Shown piece by piece: positions 1-7,737 of a stretch of 55,991 nucleotides of DNA. The notes under the pieces were generated by a model that saw nothing but the letters and a program-made list of their open reading frames with translations, made no database searches and had not been told where the DNA came from. Position numbers and translations under genes: made by a program. Each line of letters begins with the position of its first letter. Position 1 is the stretch's first letter. The DNA comes from Oscillospiraceae bacterium (GTDB lineage Bacteria; Bacillota; Clostridia; Oscillospirales; Acutalibacteraceae): positions 1 to 55,991 of the forward strand of contig JAISXG010000030.1 in NCBI GenBank assembly GCA_031270605.1. Reading direction: 5' to 3'.

Positions 1-246
1 ATCTTTGAGTCTGACCCGTTTGCAAAGCTTGACCAGAACGGCGTTGGCAAGCTTGTGAAAATTGCCTGCGAACTTGGCCGCAAGACCCGCCCCGACATCA
101 AGCTTGGCATCTGCGGCGAGCACGGCGGCGACCCCTCAACTGTGGAGTTCTGCCACAAGGTGGGCCTGAACTATGTTTCCTGCTCTCCCTTCCGCGTGCC
201 GATCGCCCGCCTTGCCGCAGCGCAGGCCGCTATCAAGAGCAAATAA
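1..246 (+). CDS. ppdK: Pyruvate, phosphate dikinase, C-terminal end (partial)
   Basis: This is the 3' end of a gene that begins before the window; frame 1 is open from base 1 to the TAA at 244-246. The last 81 residues carry the PEP-utilising enzyme C-terminal signature: [10 protein letters not shown], then [20 protein letters not shown]. The Cys of ICGEHGGD and of VSCSPFR match the family, where a cysteine in this region acts as general acid/base for pyruvate. PPDK interconverts pyruvate, ATP and Pi with PEP, AMP and PPi in the cytoplasm. The C-terminal [16 protein letters not shown] is typical of PPDK rather than PEP synthase or PTS enzyme I. An intrinsic terminator follows at 374-408. Confidence 0.93.
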   Translation: MFESDPFAKLDQNGVGKLVKIACELGRKTRPDIKLGICGEHGGDPSTVEFCHKVGLNYVSCSPFRVPIARLAAAQAAIKSK

Positions 247-328
247 GAAAATTTCTTGTTTATGAGATGAACATCGGTTATGAACAGGCAAAAAACTTTC
301 ACAAGGCCAATGGTCTGTATCTGTGTGA

Positions 329-356
329 GTGTTCCGGTTAGTGTCAACACGCCCTA
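329..356. repeat. Solo end of inverted-repeat element family B
   Basis: These 28 bases are the exact reverse complement of the left terminus of the complete element at 6837-7000, including the outer TAGGGCGTGTTGACACTAAC. No partner terminus is seen between the ppdK stop (246) and this point, so it is read as a remnant or one-ended copy. It lies between ppdK and its terminator. Confidence 0.75.
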
Positions 357-373
357 AAAGCTGAATCGTGTTT

Positions 374-408
374 AAGGCGCATTACTGAGAATCAGTAATG
401 CGCCTTTT
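374..408. terminator. Bidirectional intrinsic terminator between ppdK and bceB
   Basis: A perfect 13-bp stem (AAGGCGCATTACT) with a 6-base loop is followed by TTTT on the plus strand, with an A-rich approach on the other side. It lies between two convergent genes and can serve both. Confidence 0.85.
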
Positions 409-474
409 CATATTTCTATAGCAGTCACACGTATTGGCAGGTGAACCCCCCGGCGCAACCAACCGTGCCCCCGC

Positions 475-2559
475 TCAAGTCTCTTTTGCCCCGCTCACGA
501 TCGCGTAATAGGCGTTGGAGGTAATGCGGTAAACCAAGGTATAGAACAGCGCGAAAACCAGAAAGCAGATAACTGTGGCAATGGCGAACAGCGCGACGTC
601 ATTCAGGGCAAACAACAGCAAAAGCCTGCGGATGATCGGAAAAGCAAAAGTCAGGTGCAGCCCCGCACCGACAAGCGGCAAAAAGAAGATTGTCAACAGC
701 TGTGAATTGATGTTTTTGCGGATCTCTTTTTTGGTCATGCCGACCTTTTGCATGATGTCAAAACGCGCCCGGTCCTCATAGCCCTCTGAGATCTGTTTGT
801 AATATATGATGAGCACCGCCGCAAAAATAAACACCATACTCAAAAGAACGCCGAGGAAAAACAGGCCGCCGTAAGTTCCATAGAAGTCCCCGCGGTTGGC
901 CGCGCGGCTGTCGACAGAATAGGAATCAATGCCGTATTCACCGTTATTGTTGAATTCCTTCACCGCTTCATGCAGCTTGGCATTCAGCGCGATTTGGTTT
1001 TCTTCGTCAAGCTGCGTGTCAAACGAATAATTCCACCGCAGCGCCACCAGCTTGTTTCCATGAGAATCGGTGAGGTCGCTAATGCCTTTTATCGCCGCGT
1101 CCAGATTCGGAACAACAATATGCATTGGAGAAATAATGTTCATAACCGTGTCGCCGCTGCTGAAAAAGGTGGCGAGGTGCTTTTTGATTTTGAAAGTGCT
1201 GCCGCCATTGATCGCAAGCATATCGTGAGCATATTTTTCCTTAGCGGTATAAATCAGGCATTCGTCCGCGGCCAGCGTTTCGTTTGTGCCCATGATGCGG
1301 TTATAGTCCTCAAGGGGCATGATGTATATCTGATAAATATTAGTGAAGGTTCGGAGCTGATCCACCTTGTATATATTCGACTTGGCATTCGGGCCGTTTT
1401 TATCAAGCTTTGTGAGATCCACTTCAATGGCATTGTTCTCAAGCACGCCCACAACGGACGCAAGGCGGTAGTCGGTTATGCTTTCCATGACCGCGCCCTC
1501 TGCCGCGGCGATGCGCAAAAACTCCGCACGCAGGGCGGGGAGGTTGTGCCCGCCCAGGCTTTCGGGATAAAGCATGTTTGTCGAGAGGTTTATCTGGCGG
1601 GGATAGCGGTTCATCAAAGAATCCTCTGTGCCGAAATACAGACTCGCGGTGGAAGAAATCATGACAAGCACCATCGTCGCAAGAATGCAGATGGATGCAA
1701 GCCCCGCGCCGTTGCGCTTCATGCGGTACACCATGGAGGACACCGACACGAAATGGTTCGGTTTATAGTAATACTTCTTTTTCTTTTGCAGCAGGCGGCA
1801 AAACACGACAGAACCGGCAATAAACAAGAGATAAGAGCCGATCACAACCATGACGACAGCGGCAAAAAACCAGTTCAGCGCGGCGAGCGGGTCGTCAATC
1901 GAAACCGCGATATAATAAGCCGCGCCAAGCAAAACCGCGCCGAGAGCTCCGAAAAACCAGTTTGTCTTCGGCGGTTTTTCACCAAGGCTTTCACTGTGAA
2001 GCAGCTCAACAGGGCTTGCCGAGCGAATGCGGCGCAGGGTGTTGAGAAAAATCAGAAAAAAGATTGTGGCAAACAACCCCGTTGAGCGCCCGAGCGCGAA
2101 CCCTGAAACAGATAAGGTGTAGCTCACCTCTTCTTTCATGATATTGACAAGCCCGAGCTCCGCAAGCTTTGAGAGCACAATGCCCGCCCCGTTGCCGGCA
2201 ATCAGGGCAATGCCGCTTGCGATCAAGGTTTCCCAAAACAGAATGCGGGCAATGTTGCGCTTGCCCATGCCAAGGATGTTATAAAGGCCGAACTCTTTGG
2301 TTCTTCTGCGGCTCAGAAAAGAATTCGTATAAAACAGAAATATCAGTGCAAAAATCAGAATAACCCAGCTGCCGAGATCCAGCATAGTGATAATATTAGG
2401 GCCGCCCCGCAGGCTGTTGATCAACGGTGAAGCGGACAGGGACACAATAATGTAATACATTGTCACCATGCCCGTGCAGGTCAGAATATAAGGGACATAA
2501 AGCCGGTTGTTTTTGCGGATGCCGTCCCAGGCGAATTTGGGGTAAAAGCTCGCTTTCAT
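475..2559 (-). CDS. BceB-like ABC transporter permease (FtsX/MacB_PCD fold)
   Basis: A 694-residue membrane permease of the peptide-sensing/detoxification class typified by BceB/VraG. Family members are about 620-670 aa with ten membrane helices and a large extracellular domain between helices 7 and 8. Here hydrophobic segments cluster in the N-terminal ~310 residues (for example near 20-45, 60-80 and 105-130), a soluble stretch spans roughly 320-580, and three helices close the C-terminus. RRRTKEFGLYNILGMGKRNI is the typical FtsX-domain cytoplasmic loop that contacts the ATPase. The start overlaps the stop of the upstream ATPase gene by 4 bases (2556-2559), implying translational coupling. 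With the upstream kinase and regulator this is a complete Bce-type module. The substrate peptide cannot be read from sequence. Confidence 0.9.
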   Translation of the reverse strand: MKASFYPKFAWDGIRKNNRLYVPYILTCTGMVTMYYIIVSLSASPLINSLRGGPNIITMLDLGSWVILIFALIFLFYTNSFLSRRRTKEFGLYNILGMGKRNIARILFWETLIASGIALIAGNGAGIVLSKLAELGLVNIMKEEVSYTLSVSGFALGRSTGLFATIFFLIFLNTLRRIRSASPVELLHSESLGEKPPKTNWFFGALGAVLLGAAYYIAVSIDDPLAALNWFFAAVVMVVIGSYLLFIAGSVVFCRLLQKKKKYYYKPNHFVSVSSMVYRMKRNGAGLASICILATMVLVMISSTASLYFGTEDSLMNRYPRQINLSTNMLYPESLGGHNLPALRAEFLRIAAAEGAVMESITDYRLASVVGVLENNAIEVDLTKLDKNGPNAKSNIYKVDQLRTFTNIYQIYIMPLEDYNRIMGTNETLAADECLIYTAKEKYAHDMLAINGGSTFKIKKHLATFFSSGDTVMNIISPMHIVVPNLDAAIKGISDLTDSHGNKLVALRWNYSFDTQLDEENQIALNAKLHEAVKEFNNNGEYGIDSYSVDSRAANRGDFYGTYGGLFFLGVLLSMVFIFAAVLIIYYKQISEGYEDRARFDIMQKVGMTKKEIRKNINSQLLTIFFLPLVGAGLHLTFAFPIIRRLLLLFALNDVALFAIATVICFLVFALFYTLVYRITSNAYYAIVSGAKET

Positions 2560-3320
2560 TGCCGCTCACCGCCTGTCGCAAGCAAGGTCAGTGTGTCGGA
2601 AATTTTTTGATAAAGCTGCTCGTTTGTGTTATTTCCGCGATAAAGCTGGTGAAACACCTCGCCGTCTTTAATAAACAGAATCCGCCCCGCGTGGCTTGCC
2701 GCCTTGAGTGAATGCGTCACCAGCAGGATCGTCTGCCCTGTTTTGTTGATTTTGCCGAGAAGCCGCAGCAGCTCGTCGGTCGCTTTTGAGTCGAGTGCGC
2801 CCGTCGGTTCGTCCGCCAGAACCAGCCGGGGGTTGGTGATCAGGGCGCGGGCCACCGCGGCGCGCTGTTTTTGGCCGCCCGAAACCTCGTAGGGGTATTT
2901 CTTTAAGATATCCGCAATGCCGAGCTGCGCCGCGACCGGTTCGAGCCTTTTTTGCATCTCCCGGTGCGGCTTGCCCGCAAGCACCAACGGCAGAAAAATA
3001 TTATCCTCCAAAGAAAAGGTGTCAAGCAGGTTGAACTCCTGAAACACAAAACCGAGATGGTCACGGCGGAACGCAGAGACGTCCGACTCCTTGATTTTTG
3101 TGAGATCCCTGCCGTCGAGCAGCACCGTGCCGCTTGTGGGCCTGTCAAGAGCGGCCAGAATGTTGAGCAAGGTGGTTTTGCCCGAACCGGATTCGCCCAT
3201 GATCGCCACATATTCACCCTGCTCAACGCTGAAATTCACATTTTTCAGCGCCTCAACATGGTTGCCGCCGAAACGGGTCGTGTATATTTTTTTCAGCCCG
3301 CTTACTTCTAAAATGCTCAT
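2556..3320 (-). CDS. BceA-like ABC transporter ATP-binding protein
   Basis: 254-residue ATPase of the MacB/LolD/BceA group. Visible motifs are Walker A GESGSGKTT, the Q-loop VFQEFNLLD, the signature VSGGQKQRAAVARAL and Walker B LVLADEPTGALD, then the H-loop VTHS. The start at 3320 is chosen because GGAGG sits 7 bases upstream and the protein then begins MSILEVSGLKKIY, the usual family N-terminus; an in-frame ATG at 3353 lacks this context. It powers the permease encoded immediately downstream in removal of cell-wall-active peptides and in signalling to the kinase. Confidence 0.95.
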   Translation of the reverse strand: MSILEVSGLKKIYTTRFGGNHVEALKNVNFSVEQGEYVAIMGESGSGKTTLLNILAALDRPTSGTVLLDGRDLTKIKESDVSAFRRDHLGFVFQEFNLLDTFSLEDNIFLPLVLAGKPHREMQKRLEPVAAQLGIADILKKYPYEVSGGQKQRAAVARALITNPRLVLADEPTGALDSKATDELLRLLGKINKTGQTILLVTHSLKAASHAGRILFIKDGEVFHQLYRGNNTNEQLYQKISDTLTLLATGGERQ

Positions 3321-3429
3321 TTGTTTTCCTCCGATCAATTTTTCTGCACTCATTGTAGCAGAAACGGGAAATGCAGCGCCATTGAACCGGCTTACATTTC
3401 CCGCATGCGTTCTTACAGTTTTGTAAGAA

Positions 3430-4422
3430 CTATTCCGCCTGCAGAGTATCCTGCATTAAATTGATAGAAATAATCGTTCCGCTGTCGAGGCAGGAGGATG
3501 CCGAGATTTTGTGCCCAAGCTTGCCGCAAATGCTTTTGCACAAAAAAAGACCGATACCGCTTGCTTTTTTATCGCCGCGGCCGTTATACCCGGTGTAGCC
3601 CTTTTCAAAAATGCGCGGCAAATCTTCAGGGGCAATACCGATGCCCGAGTCCTCGATGCAAAGCGTTTTGGGCTTGTTTAAATAAATTTTGATGATGCCT
3701 TCGGCGGGGGTGTATTTCAGCGCGTTCGAAAGCAGCTGCTCAATCACAAACGCGAGCCATTTTTCATCCGTAATCACCCTTTGATAAGCAGGCTCATACT
3801 TCAGCCGGATTTTTTTACCGATGAATTCTCCCGCAAATTTTTTGACAGACTGCCGGATGATCGCGTCCAAATCATATTCTTTGAAAACATAGTCGGTAGA
3901 AGACGAGCGAAGCCGCAGAAACATTAAAACCATTTCAACATATTGCTCAATGCGGAAAAGGTCCGCGGACAGCTTTCGCGCCACCGCCGAGTCTTCATTT
4001 TGCAGCGTCAGGCGCATGGAGGCGATCGGCGTTTTGATTTGATGCACCCAAACGGTGTAGTAATCCACCATGTCAGCATAACGGCCGTTCATTACCGTTT
4101 CAAGATTGGCCTGCTGTGCGCAGAGCCGGCGGATCAGGTCCTGATAATCCTGCTCCTCGATTCCGCCGGTTTCGGGAAAATCTGAAATCATTGCCACAGG
4201 CAGCGTTTTCATGTCCTGCAGCAATGCATGCTTTTTGTGCATTTTTCTAAAATCAATCAATATAAAGATGATAAACAAAACAAAGCAGAGCATTGCCGGG
4301 TATAACACCGCCTCAACAGGAAGGTGATAAAGCCAAAAGGTCACCACAAAAATCAAGCAAAACAGAAGCAGTGCTCCGGCTGCTTTTCGCCGCTGCCTGA
4401 GATATAACACAAACAACCTCAT
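3430..4422 (-). CDS. BceS-like intramembrane-sensing histidine kinase
   Basis: 330 residues. Two membrane helices (about 15-33 and 38-56) are separated by only a few residues, the hallmark of intramembrane-sensing kinases that take their input from a BceAB transporter. The dimerisation helix contains VHQIKTPIAS with phospho-acceptor His127. The ATPase domain shows the N box (FVIEQLLSNALKYT), the G1 box DSGIGIAPEDLP, the F box FEKGYTG and the G2 box ASGIGLFLCK. It lies 17 bases after the response regulator gene. A run of nine G on the coding strand (4430-4438) falls in this gap, upstream of the start codon. Confidence 0.92.
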   Translation of the reverse strand: MRLFVLYLRQRRKAAGALLLFCLIFVVTFWLYHLPVEAVLYPAMLCFVLFIIFILIDFRKMHKKHALLQDMKTLPVAMISDFPETGGIEEQDYQDLIRRLCAQQANLETVMNGRYADMVDYYTVWVHQIKTPIASMRLTLQNEDSAVARKLSADLFRIEQYVEMVLMFLRLRSSSTDYVFKEYDLDAIIRQSVKKFAGEFIGKKIRLKYEPAYQRVITDEKWLAFVIEQLLSNALKYTPAEGIIKIYLNKPKTLCIEDSGIGIAPEDLPRIFEKGYTGYNGRGDKKASGIGLFLCKSICGKLGHKISASSCLDSGTIISINLMQDTLQAE

Positions 4423-4439
4423 GCGCTCACCCCCCCCCG

Positions 4440-5111
4440 TTAAGCAACAATATATCCAACACCGAACTTGGTCGTAATAAAGCCTTCCAGCCCTGCCGCG
4501 CCCAGCTTTTTTCTCAAACGGTTGACGTTGACCGTCAGCGTGTTCTCATCGACAAAACAATCCGTTTCCCAAAGCCGCTCCATCAGCTTTTCACGGCTGA
4601 CGATCTTGCCCTTGTTTTCCATCAAGGCGAGCAGGATGCGGTATTCGTTTTTGGTCAAGGGGATCTTTTCGTTTTCATAGGTCAGCGTATTCTCGCCCGT
4701 GTTCAGAAACGCGCCGCGGTGCTCCAAAACGGGGAGCGACGCCGCAAAGTCATAAGTACGCCGCAGCATTGCCTGCACCTTTGCCATTAAAACACTTTGG
4801 TCAAAGGGCTTTGCGATGAAGTCGTCCGCGCCCATATTCACAGCCATAACAATATTCATATTATCGGAAGCGGACGAAATAAAGATGATCGGCACGTTAG
4901 AAATCTTGCGGATCTCGCCGCACCAGTGGTAGCCGTTGAAAAACGGCAGCGCGATATCCAGCAGGATCAAATGGGGCTGAAACGCGGCAAAATCGCTCAT
5001 GACGTTTCGAAAATTTTGAGCGCACAGAACCTCGAGGTCCCACATTTGCGCCTGCTCTTTGATCGCTTCGGCGATACCGCGGTCATCTTCCACAACAAAC
5101 AGCTTATACAT
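4440..5111 (-). CDS. BceR-like OmpR-family response regulator
   Basis: 223 residues: receiver domain (about 1-115) with acidic pocket VEDD at 7-10, phospho-acceptor Asp52 in LLDIALP and the conserved Lys in FIAKPFD. A winged-helix DNA-binding domain follows (about 128-223), with the typical LTKNEYRILLALMENKGKIV and VNRLRKKL recognition region. AGGAGG lies 9 bases upstream of the ATG. It should be phosphorylated by the downstream kinase and activate the transporter genes. The promoter is not obvious because an inverted-repeat element (5133-5306) begins only about 20 bases upstream of the start. Confidence 0.93.
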   Translation of the reverse strand: MYKLFVVEDDRGIAEAIKEQAQMWDLEVLCAQNFRNVMSDFAAFQPHLILLDIALPFFNGYHWCGEIRKISNVPIIFISSASDNMNIVMAVNMGADDFIAKPFDQSVLMAKVQAMLRRTYDFAASLPVLEHRGAFLNTGENTLTYENEKIPLTKNEYRILLALMENKGKIVSREKLMERLWETDCFVDENTLTVNVNRLRKKLGAAGLEGFITTKFGVGYIVA

Positions 5112-5132
5112 CCGCCCGCCTCCTGTAATTTA

Positions 5133-5306
5133 TATAGTCGATTAACTTAAAAAGCGCACCAAAGATTGCGAGAATATTTTTTATTTTGCCCGTGCACCTG
5201 TGCGCGTGCGCTCACCGCAGGCAGGCTTTCAGTCCTGTGTGGGCAAACACAGCAAAACAGAAAATAGACCGCAAGATTGGGGCGATTTTCAGGTTAATTG
5301 ACTATA
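5133..5306. repeat. MITE-like inverted-repeat element, family A, copy 1
   Basis: 174 bp bounded by near-perfect terminal inverted repeats, TATAGTCGATTAACTT at the left and the complement of TATAGTCAATTAACCT at the right. It has no ORF. A second copy at 34836-35028 shares the termini and much of the interior, including TTGCGAGAATATTTTT (5166-5181), the GTGCACNTGTGCGCGTGCG block and GGCAGGCTTTCAGTCCTGT. The outermost TATA at each end suggests TA target duplication, as seen with Tc1/mariner/IS630-type mobilisation; no transposase is present here. Confidence 0.8.
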
Positions 5307-5412
5307 GACTGCCGCCCACATCCGCTTTCATTCCAACAGTGTGTTCCTGAAATTAACAAAGCGCGGGGGCGTTTATCGTTAGCGTTGTGATATTATATCA
5401 TGAAACCGAATC

Positions 5413-5473
5413 AAGAATGCGGTGGCGCGGGCAAAGCCGCGACAGACGGGGTTTCAGCCCCGTCAGCATTCTT
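5413..5473. other. Potential three-way-junction RNA/DNA structure
   Basis: An outer 8-bp stem (AAGAATGC with GCATTCTT) encloses two hairpins: CGCGG-GCAAAG-CCGCG (5426-5441) and GACGGGG-TTTCAG-CCCCGTC (5445-5464). All stems are perfect. It lies in the 863-bp gene-free stretch 5112-5974, with no convincing ORF. It could be a small structured RNA, a repeat-family member or a terminator-like remnant; no T-run follows directly. I do not recognise it. Confidence 0.5.
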
Positions 5474-5742
5474 TCAATGCTTCAATATCCTTGATTTTGA
5501 AGCTATTATACCATACTACAATAAAATAATCTACCGCTTGCAATGGCATGAGCGCACTGAAATTCGCAGCAGGTCCACCTTTATGCTCTTTGAAGGTCTG
5601 ATGAAAATGAGTTGATGTTCAAATGACTGACGATAGTGATAAGCATTGTTTTCAGGCGCGAATGAGCAGGAGCCTCAAAAAAATTATGTTTAAAATTTTT
5701 CATATAATAGCATAAAAATTGGTAGAATTATGTAAAAGAGCA

Positions 5743-5771
5743 TTGTTTTAATCGATTTAATATGCTATAAT
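5743..5771 (+). promoter_or_regulatory. Sigma-A promoter for the prepilin peptidase transcript
   Basis: TTGTTT (5743-5748), a 17-base spacer and TATAAT (5766-5771). The predicted transcript starts near 5778 and carries a leader of about 195 bases before the start codon at 5975. Confidence 0.7.
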
Positions 5772-5790
5772 AGGATAAATCTTTACTTTA

Positions 5791-5946
5791 GGCAATGCGA
5801 GAACCCGGCAAGGCCACAATTGCGGTTTTGTGGCGCTGGCGGGCATTCACGGCGAAGATTTTATTGAGGACAAGACGCGAATAGCACAATCCACTAAAAC
5901 CCTATTAAAAAAGAGCAAGGTCACACACACGTGGGTTTTTGTGGAT
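5791..5946 (+). ncRNA. Candidate structured leader RNA upstream of prepilin peptidase
   Basis: Within the leader, nested pairings form one long arm: AATGC (5794-5798) with GCATT (5843-5847), CCGGC (5805-5809) with GCTGG (5835-5839), and GCCACAA (5813-5819) with TTGTGGC (5828-5834). A second hairpin pairs ATCCACTAAAACCC (5889-5902) with GGGTTTTTGTGGAT (5933-5946), with one mismatch. The leader is long, promoter-proximal and followed by one gene, so a cis-regulatory RNA is plausible. It does not match the c-di-GMP-I consensus that often precedes type IV pilus genes. Class unknown. Confidence 0.5.
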
Positions 5947-5974
5947 TTGTATCGAATGAAGAGGGGCTAGTTTT

Positions 5975-6751
5975 ATGGATTACATGCAAAATATTATTGG
6001 GACCTTCGTGATTTTGCTGGGGCTGGTTGTGGGCAGCTTTTTAAATGTGGTGATTTATCGCGTGCCGCAAAAGCTGACTGTGGTGAAGGGCTCTTCTTTT
6101 TGCCCCGCATGCCGCCACAATCTTGAATGGATCGACATGATCCCTGTTTTCAGCTTTTTGTTTTTGGGCGGCAAGTGCCGCTATTGCAAAGAGCCGATCA
6201 ACTTCCGCTACCCGGTGGTGGAGCTGCTGAACGCGCTTTGCTATTTGCTGGTGTATCTGGTGTATGGCCTTGAATTTGTGACTATCTTTTATGCGGTTGC
6301 CGCTTCGTGCCTGATTGTGCTTGCGATGATTGACATTGACACGAAAGAAATTCCTGACCGTTTTAATATTGCTATATTTGCGTGCGGAGTCGGCGCCGCG
6401 TTTTTGCAGCAGGGCGGCGTGAGCCTGAGCTCGCGCCTGGTTGGTCTTTTTTGCATCAGCGTGCCGCTGTTTGGGATTTCTTTGCTCACAAACGGCATTG
6501 GTGAGGGGGATATCAAGCTGTTTGCCGCCTGCGGTTTTTTGCTCGGCTGGCAGCTGACACTGTTTACGCTGCTGCTTTCTTCTGTCTGCGCCGCGGTTTT
6601 CGGCATCGGGCTGATGATCGCCAGAAAGGCGGAGGGCAAAACGCAGCTGGCCTTCGGTCCCTTCATTGCACTTTCGGCCATGGTTGCCCTTTTGGCCGGG
6701 GATGCCTTGATCAAATGGTATATGAATTGGATCATGAGTCTTGTGAAATAA
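5975..6751 (+). CDS. Prepilin peptidase (A24 aspartic protease, PilD-like)
   Basis: 258-residue polytopic membrane protein. The N-terminal cytoplasmic loop has two CxxC pairs (Cys43/46 and Cys68/71), the metal-binding form of the DiS_P_DiS domain that in PilD/PppA also N-methylates the processed pilin. The protease Asp motifs are MIDIDTKEIPDR (Asp120/122 region) and IGEGDIKL, the GxGD motif near residue 180. It would cleave type IV prepilins or pseudopilins at the membrane; no pilin or pilus assembly gene lies in the window, so it is a lone gene behind its own promoter. GAGGGG lies upstream of the ATG. A terminator follows at 6784-6815. Confidence 0.93.
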   Translation: MDYMQNIIGTFVILLGLVVGSFLNVVIYRVPQKLTVVKGSSFCPACRHNLEWIDMIPVFSFLFLGGKCRYCKEPINFRYPVVELLNALCYLLVYLVYGLEFVTIFYAVAASCLIVLAMIDIDTKEIPDRFNIAIFACGVGAAFLQQGGVSLSSRLVGLFCISVPLFGISLLTNGIGEGDIKLFAACGFLLGWQLTLFTLLLSSVCAAVFGIGLMIARKAEGKTQLAFGPFIALSAMVALLAGDALIKWYMNWIMSLVK

Positions 6752-6783
6752 AATACATACATGGTTTTTATGGATGGAAAAGA

Positions 6784-6815
6784 AAGAAGGTTTGGGTAAG
6801 TCCAAGCCTTCTTTT
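6784..6815 (+). terminator. Intrinsic terminator of prepilin peptidase
   Basis: AAGAAGGTTTGG pairs with CCAAGCCTTCTT (one mismatch) and is followed by TT. It lies 33 bases past the stop codon. Confidence 0.8.
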
Positions 6816-6836
6816 GTATATTATGGTGCCATATGC

Positions 6837-7000
6837 TAGGGCGTGTTGACACTAACCGGAACACGCAGATTTTGAACGAATTTTATGTCAGGCAAGGCAA
6901 ATTTTTGCAGGAAGGCTGGCGCCTTCCAAAAAAATTTAACACAGCATGGCGCAAAAAGCGCCAGAAGATGCGTGTTTTGTGTTAGTGTCAACACGCCCTA
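6837..7000. repeat. MITE-like inverted-repeat element, family B, complete copy
   Basis: 164 bp with terminal inverted repeats of about 28-30 bp: TAGGGCGTGTTGACACTAAC is exact at both ends and the next ten bases are nearly so. TA is at both extremities. The interior has two small hairpins (GAAGGCTGGCGCCTTC and TGGCGCAAAAAGCGCCA) and no ORF. It ends 4 bases from the stop codon of the XRE gene. A matching solo end is at 329-356. Confidence 0.82.
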
Positions 7001-7004
7001 AAAA

Positions 7005-7214
7005 TTATTCGGGAACATATTCAACCAGATCAGACATTTTGCATTCCAACGATTTACAAAGGCGAATCAGGGTTTCGACCTTTATGGTTTCAACCTCTTT
7101 GTTTCTGTATAGCTTGTTTATTGTATTTCGGCTTACGCCGGACAATTTCATCAATTCTAAAACATCATCAATATTTTTATCTGCCATCCGATGCCGCAAA
7201 TAACATTTCAACAT
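7005..7214 (-). CDS. Small XRE/Cro-type HTH transcriptional regulator
   Basis: A 69-residue single-domain helix-turn-helix protein. The helix 2-turn-helix 3 region is DVLELMKLSGVSRNTINKLY, followed by VETLIRLCKSLECKMSDLVEY, the classic helix 4-5 pattern of the HTH_26/Cro-C1 family. GAGGAG lies 6 bases upstream of the ATG. It is transcribed away from a broken small gene, and the shared intergenic region carries a consensus promoter flanked by an 11-bp inverted repeat, so it probably represses that promoter. The stretch is AT-rich compared with its neighbours, in keeping with an accessory locus. Confidence 0.9.
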   Translation of the reverse strand: MLKCYLRHRMADKNIDDVLELMKLSGVSRNTINKLYRNKEVETIKVETLIRLCKSLECKMSDLVEYVPE

Positions 7215-7273
7215 GTTTTCTCCTCATTTCACTTTAGTGGAAAATATTGTACCAATAGCATCAAATAATATCA

Positions 7274-7346
7274 ATATAATGACAATAAATCACTTGACAA
7301 AAAACCAACAGGGTGATATGATATGTCATTATATGGACATTATATA
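7274..7346 (+). promoter_or_regulatory. Consensus promoter flanked by inverted-repeat operator half-sites
   Basis: TTGACA (7294-7299), 17 bases and TATGAT (7317-7322) form a near-consensus promoter reading rightward. It is bracketed by a perfect inverted repeat: ATATAATGACA (7274-7284) and TGTCATTATAT (7324-7334). A third half-site variant, GGACATTATATA, follows at 7335-7346. The arrangement suits binding by the divergently encoded XRE protein; that assignment is inferred. Confidence 0.7.
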
Positions 7347-7369
7347 GCTATAAAGGGAGAGTGGGTTTC

Positions 7370-7658
7370 GTGGCGGATTCGATTTCAACTTTCGCAGAAA
7401 ATATAAAACAGGCATTTTCAGAGTCCTGTTATACGCTTGCGATGCAAAACAGAGAAAGCAGTGAAGAATACAAAGATGCTTTTGTGGAATATAAAAATCT
7501 ATTTGAAACAATCTAGAGATAAATTAGGCACAGATAGAAAGTTAATGCTTAAGCTCGAAGAACTGCAAAATCATTTGGAAGGTATGGATGATGACTGCAT
7601 TTATTTGCAGGGATTTATTGATTGCGTATATTTGTTAAAGCTGATTCGGTTAATATAA
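7370..7658 (+). pseudogene. Frameshifted small gene, DUF6809-like
   Basis: A GTG at 7370 with AGGGAG upstream opens a 48-codon frame (VADSISTFAENIKQAFSESC...), which ends at TAG 7514-7516. The continuation lies in another frame from about 7508 to the TAA at 7656-7658, including KLMLKLEELQNHLEGMDDDC and YLQGFIDCVYLLKLI. Joined, the two parts give one protein of about 95 residues resembling the Firmicutes DUF6809 family, which ends in a similar 'ExxxxIxGFxxGxxL' helix. The break is a one-base frame change, either a true mutation or a sequencing error; no obvious slippery heptamer is present. It lies downstream of the operator/promoter next to the XRE gene. Confidence 0.6.
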
Positions 7659-7737
7659 CAGTCTCGTTATGAACACACCGCCACACGATATAAATTAGAT
7701 TGATAATATTTTTTGTGGCATCAATATAAAAATCACC

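Noticed and set aside
970-2085. 371-codon plus-strand frame
   Set aside because: Antisense shadow of the BceB permease; its own translation has no recognisable domain.
5400-5615. 71-codon ORF in the 5.1-6.0 kb gap
   Set aside because: It covers the three-helix structure, has no ribosome site and no protein-like pattern.
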